Assembly (NCBI RefSeq): GCF_002994745.2
Contig: NC_037094.1
Location: 11,531,001 to 11,595,000 of the forward strand
Reading direction: 5' to 3'
Length of the DNA: 64,000 nucleotides
Source: Rosa chinensis
Taxonomy: Eukaryota > Streptophyta > Magnoliopsida > Rosales > Rosaceae
Part shown: positions 11,996 to 22,444 of the stretch, piece after piece
How positions within the stretch are numbered: the first letter of the stretch is position 1
Layout: the number at the start of each line of letters is the position of its first letter
The notes under the pieces: generated by a model
Databases searched by the model: none
Seen by the model: the letters and a program-made list of their open reading frames with translations, nothing else
What the model was told of the DNA's origin: nothing
Position numbers and translations under genes: made by a program

Positions 11996-12602
11996 TCGAT
12001 GAGAGATTTTACTTATTAATATGACTTGCGTTAAACTGTAAATTTAACTCTGGCTCATGTCTTCTGCACGTGGAATGTAGTTATGTAGATTTTTCATTTA
12101 GCTTCATAGCTTTTGACGGCTATAGAAACTATTACATGTCCAAGACTCTAAAGCGATTGCTCATTCTTGGGGGCAAGAGAGAGGGCTTTTCTCCCCCGCG
12201 GCCTTTCTCAATATAATTGGAAGGTTTTACAGTTTAAGTTTGCCAAACAACGTGGCGTCCTTTTAATGGACTACCCATGACGTGCATCATAAGGGTTTTT
12301 TTGAATCAGTTGTAATCCTTGCAATCTTGTAGATGATAATGTAAAAATTATTACATGTAAAGTTTTTAATGAGTAGTAGTATAACTATAATATTGTGATC
12401 ATGTAACATATGAATTGTATGCAAGTAAGCAAACAATTTTTGTGAATTGGAAAATATATATACCTATAAGATCGTTTCAAAAGAAAAAAAAAATACATAT
12501 ATGATTAAAAAGGAAACATGGTTCATATCCTCTCACACCGATTTGAAAAAAAAAAAAAAACCGAAAACATAACCATTTGTTTTGAGGTATTAGAGGATAC
12601 TA
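11996..12602. other. 3' flank of CRAL-TRIO copy 1
   Basis: The segment at about 12060-12440 is the parent of degenerate copies at about 21990-22400 and 28370-28445. All share TGAGTAGTAGTAT and GTGATCATGTAACAT words. This helps to define the duplicated unit. No gene seen. Confidence 0.6.
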
Positions 12603-12612
12603 TATGTGCAAA

Positions 12613-13613
12613 GGGCAATGATATAGCCTATAGGGCCTCAATGAGGCCTAAGATTTGTGGCCTCAAATCATAGGTGTCATGCCATGTAAGCATTTTTAAT
12701 TTCACATAATATATCTTGCCACATCATACTATTGCAACACCAACTCTACCCTTTTATACTTCCTTTTAGATGTTAGGGGTGAATTACTATTGCCACATCA
12801 TACTTACAATAATGAATTTAATTAGGTGATGAAAAAAAAAGATAAGCTATTAATTATGTATTAATTTAAGAGATATGTCTACAAATTCTTTGACCAATAT
12901 TTTTCTTAATTTAATTAAATTCTTTCCTATAATTTTTCTTTCCAAATAGTATTAATATATTGAATTAGGTGTCAAGAAATAGGCATTAACTTTTCTTTCC
13001 AAACATTGATTAATTTCATCCAAAAAACTAGCATTAATAAATTGATTTTGGAAAATACATATGTCCAAATTAAGAGGTAAGAAAAAATTTCATGTTAGTA
13101 GCAGCCATTAATTATCATCTACAATCTAAATATATGGGGGGAAAAAAATAATAAACTCAAATATAACATTTAAACCCCAGCTACATAAAGAGAAGAAATG
13201 AACAAAAGAATATATATATAATCGTATGAACATGTATTTTTCACACTATATATATTTTCAAAATTTACAAGAATCCAACAAAGGTTGAATTCATACATGT
13301 GTTAAGCAAATCTATTGTGATCGAATGTATGTGCAAATCCATTGACTGAATTACATGAAATTTTTCTACTCTTGATTGGAGAAAAAAATTGTTATTGAAA
13401 TCTAAGCATGAGTATAATGAAAAGAAAAAATGCAAAAAAAAAAAACTAAAAATATTTTTTAGAAAGCCAAAATAGCATAGTAATTAGATTTTGGAAGGAT
13501 AAAATGGTATTTTTCTCAAGAGTCTAATAGTTTATGTGTGTAGGTGACATGACATGACACATAAGATTGAGGCCATAAATCTTAGGCCTCATTGAGGCCA
13601 CAAATCATTTTCC
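12613..13613. mobile_element. Non-autonomous MULE-like element, 1.0 kb
   Basis: The ends are inverted repeats of about 80 bp: GGCCTCAATGAGGCCTAAGA near 12632, and its reverse complement near 13580. The outermost bases are GGGCAATGAT and, reversed, GGAAAATGAT. A perfect 10-bp direct repeat, TATGTGCAAA, flanks it at 12603-12612 and 13614-13623. TSD length and TIR type point to a MULE. The interior is very AT-rich and codes for nothing I can see. Confidence 0.8.
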
Positions 13614-13623
13614 TATGTGCAAA

Positions 13624-14008
13624 TGACACGTACTCGAGATGATAGAAAGACACGATAAACTCGAGATGATCTCAGTCACCTCTATGTTTGTTCTTCATCA
13701 TTGTTGGGCATTGGTGTGTGCAAGGAAATAATTGAATATCTATGAACGTGTTGATGCAATTCATTTAATTATGGGCGGAATTTGTACCACTCAAAAAGAT
13801 TGTTGGCTTGATTTAAATAACTTTTGACTAAAACTTTGTTTTTTAATTTTTAAGCATGTACATAGGATCATTTTGTTATATTTGTAATTTGAATTTTGAA
13901 CCATCAACTAATAAAATCCACTCTACTAAAATTCCAAATAAAAATTTAATGAGTAAATAAAGAAATTATTGTGGGTTAACCGCCAAAACAACCCTAAACA
14001 CTTTATAG
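13624..14008. other. Spacer with traces of the duplicated unit
   Basis: 13690-13740 (GGCATTGGTGTGTGCAAGG) resembles 23315-23345, upstream of the second PPR gene, so this belongs to the tandemly duplicated block. No gene. Confidence 0.4.
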
Positions 14009-14016
14009 TTAAGAAA

Positions 14017-15166
14017 GGGTCTTTCTAAATGTACCCAACAAATTTCTATATAGACCCAGCAAATTTATTTGTTTATAAATATTTTTAATTAAACCACCTA
14101 ATTTTCCAAACTGCCCTTATCTTGTACCCAGCAAATAAACTATAGTGATGGAAACTTCGCGTCATCTTCGTGATTTGCTTAACCCCAATTGCAGATTGCT
14201 TATCTGCTCCAGCATATAGAATTTAGATACATAAATTTCAAGTTCAGTTTGATTAAAAAGGAAGAGAGAGGGTTGAGGAAGGGACCGGTTGGTTTGCGAA
14301 GAAGGGCTAGTCGGAGAATTATGGTTTCTCGCCTGCTGAACTAAGTAATATCCCACTACTGGGTCAATTCGGTCACGGAAATCCTAATTCAATACAATTC
14401 AATTGAAGCTACAAATTGAAAGCTTGAAGAAACACAACGGTTATCATAAGCCTCATATGAGTTTTGTGAAATTTGAATAGTCAATTCTGATCTAGTTTAT
14501 ACTCCAATTGCGATTTTAGATTCTGGGTTTCGATCAGAGTGGAATTTTACCTAAGAAATTGGGCAACGAAAAAGACTTAGATGCCGTCACTTCACCTATC
14601 TCCTTATTCTCGTTGGTTCAAATCAAAACTGCTGAATTTATGAAGTAAAATGTCACTCCGATCGAAAAAGACTTAGCTATATATATTCTATTTATATGGC
14701 TTTATTAATGATGTATCAACAAGATCACTTCATTTCGTTAGCGATTATATTGATGCAATGATCATATAAGAGTTTCAGAATGTTTCATTAATGCAATTAT
14801 GAAGGAGTTGGTTTATGAGGTGATATAATTGGGCAACGAAAAAGACTTGGCTAGGAACAACTTACCCCAAACCTGATACTCAGAAAATTTAACAAGATTA
14901 TCAAAACCCATAATCTAAAAATACCCACTGGAGCGTGGGAATTTCACTGAAGAAGAAGACGAGCTTATTATCAAGCTCCATAGCTTACTAGGAAATAAGT
15001 AATCGAAACAAACCCAATTCTTTATTTTTCAATGGTGGCTTGTTTCTTTAGCTGGGTACAAGAAAATGTTAGTATGGAAATTTAGGTGCTTTAATTAGAA
15101 ATATTTATAAACAAATAAATTTGTTCGGTCTACATAGAAATTTACTGGGTACATTTAGAAAGACCC
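14017..15166. mobile_element. Non-autonomous MULE-like element carrying an R2R3-MYB fragment, 1.15 kb
   Basis: The ends pair as inverted repeats of over 100 bp, beginning GGGTCTTTCTAAATGTACCC at 14017 and ending with its reverse complement at 15166. The flanks carry an 8-bp duplication, TTAAGAAA (14009-14016 and 15167-15174). An 8-bp TSD would also suit hAT, but the long TIRs fit a MULE better. Inside, 14855-14998 contains part of a MYB gene, annotated separately. Confidence 0.78.
14855..14998 (+). pseudogene. Captured R2R3-MYB gene fragment
   Basis: The plus-strand frame near 14935 reads ERGNFTEEEDELIIKLH then SLLGNK, the start of the R3 repeat of R2R3-MYB transcription factors (normally preceded by NYLRPDxK and followed by WS). 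About 60 bp upstream, AACTTACCCCAAACCTGA looks like a decayed NYLRPD codon string. Directly after GGAAATAA comes GTAATC, a splice donor at the position of the conserved second MYB intron, so genomic DNA rather than cDNA was captured. The fragment is too short and interrupted to work. Confidence 0.8.
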
Positions 15167-15174
15167 TTAAGAAA

Positions 15175-15844
15175 CAATTAGGCGGGAGTGTTTGACCACA
15201 AAATATCGTTAAATAATTGACCTTTAAATTTGAAGTTCTCCGGACTCCTCCCCCTATATTTAATTTCTCTCTTCTTCTCATTTCTGGTCAAAACCCTTTG
15301 TCTTCTTCGGTCAAAACCCATTCTCCTCTCCTAAACGGCTCAAACCAACCCAACAATTCCTCCTCAGAGCTACCGTCGCCGATCATCACATAAAGGTGAG
15401 TTTGCTTCTTCTTCCGCTATCATTATCAGCTTTTCTTAAACCCTGAAAGATTAGCTACTTATTGTTTGTTTTTAAATAGAAATGAAACCCTGACTTCACT
15501 GATTTGGGGTCTCTTTCCTGTTCTAGACTAAGGCCTCAAGTTTTGATCTTTCTTGTTCCTTTTGATTTTAATTTCTGATACAACTATGCTACTCTGTCCC
15601 CCAATGTGAAACCCTAACCTCACTTCACTGATTGTCTGATTTGGGTCTACTAAGCCCCAAAGTTTTGATCTTTTGTGTTTGTCTTGAGTTCAATTTATGA
15701 TGACTAATAGGCTACACAGTCCCCCAATGTGAAACCCTGAACCCGCTTCCCTGATTTGGGTCTACTCAGTCCCCAAGTTGTGATCTTTTTAGTTCCCCAT
15801 GAAATTTAGTTTCTGACACAACGAAATTACAGAGTGAAAAATCA
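15175..15844 (+). promoter_or_regulatory. Promoter and 5' leader of PPR gene 1, with a probable leader intron
   Basis: This region is homologous to that upstream of PPR gene 2 (about 23820-24448). A donor AAAG|GTGAGT at 15393-15399 and an acceptor TTACAG just before the start suggest a leader intron of about 440 bp. A pyrimidine-rich tract (15262-15290) precedes it. Confidence 0.5.
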
Positions 15845-17635
15845 ATGGCGGAAACCACCAAACTGAACTTGGCTGATTCTGCTGCTGCCGATGACCTGGA
15901 GAAGCCGCCGGAGGACTTGCGAAAAGTCCTCGCCAAGATGCGTACCCAGGAAGCTCTGATCATCAGCACAACCAAGATGGTGGAGGGTTTGTTAAGAGAC
16001 GGCTTCATGAACGTGGCCTTGGAGATTGGAGCCAAGATTCAGGACACCAATGAGGTGCCTCGGGTCGTCACCGACACTGCTGTCATCGAGTACTACGTCA
16101 ATGCCGCAGGGGACAGGACCAAGGATGCTCTCAGAGTGTTCAAGCACATGTCGGCTTCAGGGGTTGAACCAAATGCCTACACATATGCCGTCATCATCAA
16201 GGCTCTTGCTGCTGCTGACCTTAAGAAGAACCCCAATTTCGTTGTTTATGCCAAGAATTACTTTGTGGAGATGCTGGACAGGGGAATGCGGCCAAATGAG
16301 GAGACTTATGATGCAGTGTTGGAAGGCATTGGCCGCGGTGAGAACAAGGCTGAGGCTGAGGAAGAGCGCAGGGAGTTTGTGGAGAATGTGAAAGAAAAGG
16401 GGTTTGTGCTGGTGCTCCAGAAGGAGGCAGAGGAGATGGCTAAACCTCATCCATTGAAGTCTGAGATGGAAATGCTTAAGGAACATGTAATGATGGTGTT
16501 CGAGGATGCCACCAAAGATTGTGAAGACGAGAATGTGCAAGCAAGATTCAGAGAGATTGGGGAGGACTATGAATCACTGAGCAAATGCGCATTCGACCTT
16601 TTTAATGCTTTGGTACGTACAGGGCTCAACGAGGAAGCCAGAGAGCTATTTAAGCCCCTGTTGGAGACAGCGATACTGCCCGATGAGGCCATCTTCACCA
16701 TTGTCATCCATATCTATGGAGCTGGCAACATCATGGGTCATGCTCTGAAGGCGTACCGGCACATGTTATCTTACGGGATCACCCCCAGCTCTTGCACTTA
16801 CAATTTACTCATCGCAACACTTTCTCTTGATCCCAATTTCCTTGGGCATGCCAAGGAGTTATTTCTTGAAATGTTGGATAAGGGTATCAAGCCCTTTTCC
16901 GGAACCTTTATGGCTGTGTTCAATGGTATTGCTCGCCTGGAGTCATTGGAGAAGGGGAAGGAGTTGCTTGAGCAGATCAAGCCTAAGGGGGTCTTGCCTG
17001 TGCTGGACGAAGGCCGTTTCACTGAGGCAATGAAGGCTATGAAGTTGTATGATGATCTCGAGAAGAAGACCACTGACAAAGATGTTCAAGAAGTTATCCG
17101 CAATATCTACCTTAATGGCATGGAGGAAGAGTCAAGGGACATGTTCATTGCTATGGTAGAAGATGGCAATGTAGACGAGGCAATGAGGACATTTCAGTCA
17201 ACAGGTCAGCCGCGCATCAATCCCATGGTCATAGTCCACACTGCTGTTATTGAAGCTTACATCAATGGTGGCAAGACTGAGGGTGCTCTCCAGACCTTCA
17301 TGGACATGCTAGCAGCTGGACTTGCCCCAATATCCTACACTTACTCTGTTTTGATCAAGGGACTCGCTGCTGACCCCAACTTCTTTGGGGATGCCAAGAA
17401 GTATCTGATTGAGATGATGGACAAGGGTATGCATCCAAATGCTGCTACCTACACTGCAGTGTTTGAGGGCTTTGCAAGGGAGGATGACAAGGCAACTGAG
17501 GAGGAGGGTAAGAAATTTCTGGAGGTCATGATGGCCAAGGGTTTTGTACCTGACTCTGTGGCTGTGAGGATGGTGTTAACAGGCAGACCAACATCTGTGA
17601 TTAGCAGGGTCATGAACATCATCCTTTTCGAGTAG
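15845..17635 (+). CDS. Pentatricopeptide-repeat (PPR) protein, tandem copy 1
   Basis: Intronless 596-aa protein made of PPR helical-hairpin motifs, a family that binds single-stranded RNA, mostly in organelles. It consists of three related modules, about residues 41-191, 245-388 and 430-570. Each contains a hairpin ending in GxxPxxYTY-like residues, then NPNF/DPNF-x3-AK-x3-x-EM-DKGxxP and an A-V-x-x-G-I/F hairpin. Charged, PPR-poor linkers separate them. The N-terminus (MAETTKLNLADSAAADDLE) is acidic and not a clear transit peptide, so location is uncertain. The start is set by the conserved ATGGCGG context shared with copy 2. The second copy at 24449 is highly similar along the full length, indels aside. 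Confidence 0.85.
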   Translation: MAETTKLNLADSAAADDLEKPPEDLRKVLAKMRTQEALIISTTKMVEGLLRDGFMNVALEIGAKIQDTNEVPRVVTDTAVIEYYVNAAGDRTKDALRVFKHMSASGVEPNAYTYAVIIKALAAADLKKNPNFVVYAKNYFVEMLDRGMRPNEETYDAVLEGIGRGENKAEAEEERREFVENVKEKGFVLVLQKEAEEMAKPHPLKSEMEMLKEHVMMVFEDATKDCEDENVQARFREIGEDYESLSKCAFDLFNALVRTGLNEEARELFKPLLETAILPDEAIFTIVIHIYGAGNIMGHALKAYRHMLSYGITPSSCTYNLLIATLSLDPNFLGHAKELFLEMLDKGIKPFSGTFMAVFNGIARLESLEKGKELLEQIKPKGVLPVLDEGRFTEAMKAMKLYDDLEKKTTDKDVQEVIRNIYLNGMEEESRDMFIAMVEDGNVDEAMRTFQSTGQPRINPMVIVHTAVIEAYINGGKTEGALQTFMDMLAAGLAPISYTYSVLIKGLAADPNFFGDAKKYLIEMMDKGMHPNAATYTAVFEGFAREDDKATEEEGKKFLEVMMAKGFVPDSVAVRMVLTGRPTSVISRVMNIILFE

Positions 17636-17639
17636 AAGC

Positions 17640-18800
17640 ACTGATGGGCAGCATTGTCAATGCTAATCTAGCAGCATTAGGATTAGGTTTCATCTATGGG
17701 CAGAAGTTATGTAGGATATGGTTTTAATATGGGATTTTGTTCTGTTCTCTATGATCGATTTTGAATGTTGATATTGAAGTAGTCTATGGTGCTAAATTCC
17801 TTTACGTTGTGCTTCTGTTTATTTTGGTGTTCTGCATTCATATCTTTTCCGTTCTGTTTCTAGAGTTTGAATGTTGATATTGAACTATCGAAGTAGTCTG
17901 TGGTGTTAGATTCCTTTTAAGTTTCTGTTTCTCTTATTCTGGTGTTCTGCATGCATTCATAGTTTTTCCCTTTCTAGCTATATATATTATATGTTGCTGA
18001 CACGTTGGGCATGAAGAAATAGATGCAAATATCAAATTGTACAAGTTGCTTTACTTGCTATGCAACATCATCCCTCTCCTTTGGTATATCCAAAAGGAGA
18101 TATAGTTACTGAGCAATTATGGTAGATTCACAGTATGCGGAACTCGATCGATCTGTTCCTGTTATTTATGAATTCTTTGCAATTTTTATTGTTTGTTTGG
18201 TTCATGCTTCTCTTCCCTTGAAACTTAATGACATCATTATACATTTCTGCAATTATTTCAAGTCCTATAGAACATCATTTGGTTGTTGTCATCTCCATTG
18301 GAGTAACAATGAGTGATTTTGAGTACTCACAGTTGTTAAAGAAAACATGTTTATTTTATATCTAATAACATTCTGTTTCTTTACCCTGATGCATATATCC
18401 GCTGACATGCCTTTGGTTTATGGTGTCTGAGCATGTTTTCACTTATTTTGGGCTACTCACTTTTGATACTTTTATTCGCGGACGATGGCATTTTCTAGCT
18501 TGTTCTTATTTTCAATTTCTGCCTTCTACAACTTTTTTTTTTTAGTATCCGACTGTTCTTCAGCAGTTTTTCGACATTCTACTCAATGATCTGGTGAGGG
18601 CCGGGTAAGTGTAATGGATCCCATTGGACTGTCTTAATGTTTATAATTTAAGTACCGCCTTGTGGATTGTCGGAGAGTTTGCCTCCATCGGGATTTTTTT
18701 TTTCCTGTTTAAAAGAAACCACTTTATATTTTAAGATGATTGATGATTGAACCAACTTTTATTAACATCATAGGATCAACCTTGCTGAACGCTGGTGCAA
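17640..18800. other. 3' flank of PPR gene 1
   Basis: 17640-18330 is recognisably homologous to 26240-26770 downstream of PPR gene 2; both contain GGTATATCCAAAAGG and GTGATTTATGAATTC-like words. This marks the duplicated block. No gene seen; 18119-18316 is open but not conserved in the other copy. Confidence 0.5.
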
Positions 18801-18809
18801 ACAAACAAT

Positions 18810-19130
18810 GGGCTAGTTTGGGATTGCTGTGACTTTAAAAAAAAATTGATGTTGCTGTGTTGTGAGAATAATCAGCTGTGAATTAAATCAGTTTTGTGTT
18901 TGGTAAATAATATTTTTAAAAGTGTTGTCAATACATAAAATAATTTCAGAGCGTGTTTTGATCCACTGCAGTTTCTAAAAGCAATATTTAGGCTGCTTCT
19001 AAATTCTGCTGCCAGTAACTTATAATTTTCAAGTAAAGCTGTTTTTTATCTATTTACCAAACACAATAAAATCTAAACTTTTAAACAAAAGCTGATTTTT
19101 TTAAAAAGCGAAGCAATCTCAAACAAGGCC
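18810..19130. mobile_element. Harbinger-like MITE, copy A
   Basis: A 321-bp element with termini GGGCTAGTTTGGGATTGC and, reversed, GGCCTTGTTTGAGATTGC. It is nearly the reverse complement of the element at 19288-19605. Non-coding. A clear TSD is not seen for this copy. Confidence 0.7.
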
Positions 19131-19287
19131 TAAAAGGAAAATAGGTGTATGACTCAAGTTACACAACTTTTTTTTTTATTGTGGATATCTGTATCCTTAA
19201 TTGGCAGAGTCATGCCCTTGGGACTCACTTGATGTTATAGTAGTTACTTGGATTAGTATAATCTGGATGTTAATGGTAGACCAGTTA

Positions 19288-19605
19288 GGCCTCATTTGGG
19301 ATTGCTTAGCTTTAAAAAAAATCAGCTTTTGTTCAAAATTTTAGATTTTATTGTGTTTGGTAAATAAATAAAAAGCAGTTTTAATTGGAAGTTATAGGTG
19401 GGCAGCAGGTTTTAGAAGTAGCCCAGAGGTTGCTTTTAGAAGCTGTTGTAGATCAAAACACATTATGCCGTTGTTTTATGTATTGACAACACTTTTAAAA
19501 ATATTATTTACCCAACACGAAACTGTTTTAATTCACAGTTGATTATTCTCACAACACAGCAGCAACAATTTTTTTTTTAAAGTCACAGTAATCCCAAACT
19601 AGCCC
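19288..19605. mobile_element. Harbinger-like MITE, copy B (inverted relative to A)
   Basis: A 318-bp element with TIRs starting GGCCTCATTTGGGATTGC and, reversed, GGGCTAGTTTGGGATTAC. It is flanked by TTA on both sides (19285-19287 and 19606-19608), the 3-bp target typical of PIF/Harbinger. It sits inside the exon 3 relic of CRAL-TRIO copy 2. Confidence 0.8.
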
Positions 19606-19664
19606 TTAGAACCCTCGGTGAAATCATGTGGTTTGAGATAGTATATATTTCTAGATGTATTACT

Positions 19665-20375
19665 TGTTGGAAATTTTATGATTTAAAATTAAAATATATT
19701 TTATTTATTTCTTTATTTGTTTTGGGGGTTATTTTCATTTTGTGTTTATTACTCTATTTATAGTTTAACCGTTTTATGTTATAAATATATGATTATTATT
19801 TGACCGCTATATGGTTAATGAGGCTATTGATGGTATGGTTAGTGTGGCCTATATAAGAGTACATTGCTAGAGTTGGAAGGCATATGGTTGGAAGGCATGT
19901 GTGGTTGGACAAATTGTCGGATATGAAATGTCGAGATGGTCGGATACATATGAGGGATATCGTGAGAAGAAAAGGCACTCCCACCATCATGCAACCACTC
20001 GAGCACAACACGCTATCCACCTAAATTCCTCTTCCATATTATACATATATCTATTTTAAATATATACTGTTTTGAGTGCACGAGTGATTAAGGTTCAATG
20101 GGGCTTCTTAGCTGCACGACGGAGCTCGAACAGTTGTTGTATCTTGGGGGAAGTTCGTCATTCAACCCTGTGTAGTATGGGACGAATCTTCTCTTAGAAC
20201 AGTGCGCTTGCACGCCTCGACTCGATAAGTTTTTCCTATATAAAACCTATATATTACATTATTTTTTTACTTTATTTTATTTTCTATCTATATTATTATT
20301 TTTATTTCCCAAGATATTACCATATTATTTTGTATTTTAATTTTACAGGAATTCCGTCCCATATTTTTTACAACA
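19665..20375. mobile_element. Solo LTR, 711 bp, probably Ty1/copia
   Basis: The sequence starts TGTTGG and ends ACAACA, with a perfect 5-bp duplication TTACT at 19660-19664 and 20376-20380. The flanking sequences join up to restore the CRAL-TRIO intron seen in copy 1, which proves an insertion. There is no internal coding region or second LTR, so it is a solo LTR left by recombination. The TGTTGG start and PPT-free structure fit copia, but the superfamily is not proven. Confidence 0.85.
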
Positions 20376-20584
20376 TTACTGCACTCGAACACAGTGGACA
20401 TATTCTTCTCTTAATGTGCATATCGTGTCTGGGGATGTATACCTATGACTGACAGGAGCTCCTCCGAGCTGCTTTTTTACCTGTTTGTGTGAGAGTAGAG
20501 AGAGAGAAAAATTAAAAATAAAAAACTTTGCAGTGCATTACCAGCAACATCTTCACACTTTGAGTGTCATATACTTGGATTTTA

Positions 20585-21942
20585 CTAGGGTTGGGCACGG
20601 GCCGGTTACTAACTGATACCGAACACGGTACCGAAAATATTATTCGGGACGGGACTTTGTTTTTTCAAACTTGGTACCAAAGATACCGAAACCGATCAGA
20701 ATCGGGTCGGGCCCGGGCTAGGTCCCAATTCGGGATACCCGACTCTCTCTCTCTCTCTCTCTCTTTTTCCCCCTATACTTAAGTACACTTCAGTACCTAA
20801 CAGATATCCAAATTTTACTATTCAATATTAAGAGAGGAGCATTCGGATTCAATGTTGATCTTCCTCAAACCAGGGCCATCTTTGGCAACGACACAAGTAA
20901 ACTGCAATGGGAAAACACAACAGGTTAATAAGATCGGAGTTCTTCTTTCCAGGGTTTTTCATTTCCATATTCCATACAAGCACAAGTCAAGTCAATCAAG
21001 TTCCAAGTCAAACTATTTGCAAATGATTTCAAATAAAATTATAGGTAAATCTTAAACGCATTCGCCAAATTTGTTCTTGAAAAAATGGATCATGCACCTC
21101 AAGTATCAACAATTATACACAACAGTTTCCAATGACCCAGAAAATTGAACATGTTCATAATACAATCAGCTTTTTACATTACACTATCAGAACTCAAAAC
21201 TCTGTAAAGCAAAGTCAGGATTGGGAATCATTACACAAAATAGAAAAACAATGATTTTTAGAATAAAAAAAAAACACATAATCATCGAGTCAAAGATAAG
21301 ATCACTCCAAAATAATTCATTTTCATTTCCAGACAAAACCAAATCTACCAATGGAAAAGGAAAAGTCAGATCAAATCGTTCTAGATCTAGATCATGAAGA
21401 TTCGGTTCATAAATTGAAAACTAATTTCTAAAGTTGAAGATTTCAGTTTCAATTTTCTAAGCAGCCAAACACAAGAGTCAAAGCAGTTTCATAGCATGGG
21501 ACGGGGAGGGGGTCTGGGAAATGGTGTGCCTATTAGGTGACGGGGAGGGGATCTGGGATTTAGATGAAGAACAGAACTACAGAAGAAGATTGGGAGAGTG
21601 GAGAAGAGAGAGAATTGGAGATCGAGGGCTTCCGTCCCCGTTTAGCGATTAGGCTAAAAGGTTAGTGATCAGGTGTGATCATTCTTCTGTATTCCCAACT
21701 AAACTATCCAATCAAACTCAGCCAAGTAATATGAAAAAATTAAATATTTAATTTAATTAATTTAAATGGGACGGGACGGGACCAACCGGTATCTTTTGGG
21801 TTGATACCGGTACCGGGCCCGTTTTTTCAGGACGGGACGGTCCCAAACAGTAAATTTCAGATTTTAATCCTGACCCGTACCGGCGGATTTCGGGACGGTT
21901 TCAGAACGAGACCGGGACTTCAGTTTTGGGTGCCCAGCCCTA
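20585..21942. mobile_element. Non-autonomous hAT element, 1.36 kb
   Basis: Termini TAGGGTTGGGCA and, reversed, TAGGGCTGGGCA, flanked by a perfect 8-bp duplication GATTTTAC (20577-20584 and 21943-21950). This TIR and TSD length are diagnostic of hAT. Subterminal zones are rich in GGGACGGGAC and GATACCGGTACC-like words near both ends, as expected for transposase-binding repeats. It also holds a short CT microsatellite (about 20742-20764). No transposase. Confidence 0.9.
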
Positions 21943-22444
21943 GATTTTACTCTTCATCATCATAGGAAAAAAGTTGATCTTTTTAGTTTCATTACTTTTG
22001 ATGGTGATAGAAACTATTACATTTCACTCAAAGTTTCCAATCCATTGGTGGTTCTTGGGGGCCAGCTCTACAAAGAAACTCACTTTCTCTCTGGTCTTAT
22101 TGGAGGATTTTACTGTTTAAGTTTGCCAAACAATGTGGTGTTTTAATTGAATAGCCATTACAGATTTATAAAGATTTGTGGTTCATCAAAAATACTATAC
22201 GACCTGATTTTCATGCCACCAAAATATAAAATCTTTTTCAGCTGTAATCCTTGCATTCTTGCAGATGATAATGTAAAAAACAAATGAAAAGCGTGTAAAA
22301 GTTATTGCATGTAAAGTTTCGAATGAGTAGTAGTATAACTTCCAAATGGTGATCATGTAACATATGAATTGTATGCGAGTAAGCAACCATTTCTGTGATT
22401 TAGACAATATATACATGATTAAAGAGGAGATACCGTTCATATTC

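Larger units (their letters stand above)
19262..22440 (+). pseudogene. CRAL-TRIO copy 2, shattered relic
   Basis: A scrap of exon 3 (CTGGATGTTAATGGTAGACC at 19263) is identical to the intact gene's exon 3. 19611-19664 matches the exon 5/intron 5 junction zone of copy 1 (TTTCTAGATGTATTAC). After a solo LTR, 20381-20455 continues that intron (TGGGGATGTATA). After a hAT element, 21951-22440 matches the 3' flank of copy 1. The rest of the coding sequence is gone. The gene was duplicated and then broken by a Harbinger MITE, a solo LTR and a hAT element in turn. Confidence 0.8.

Noticed and set aside
19796..20020. 74-codon minus-strand frame
   Set aside because: Inside a solo LTR and without protein similarity.
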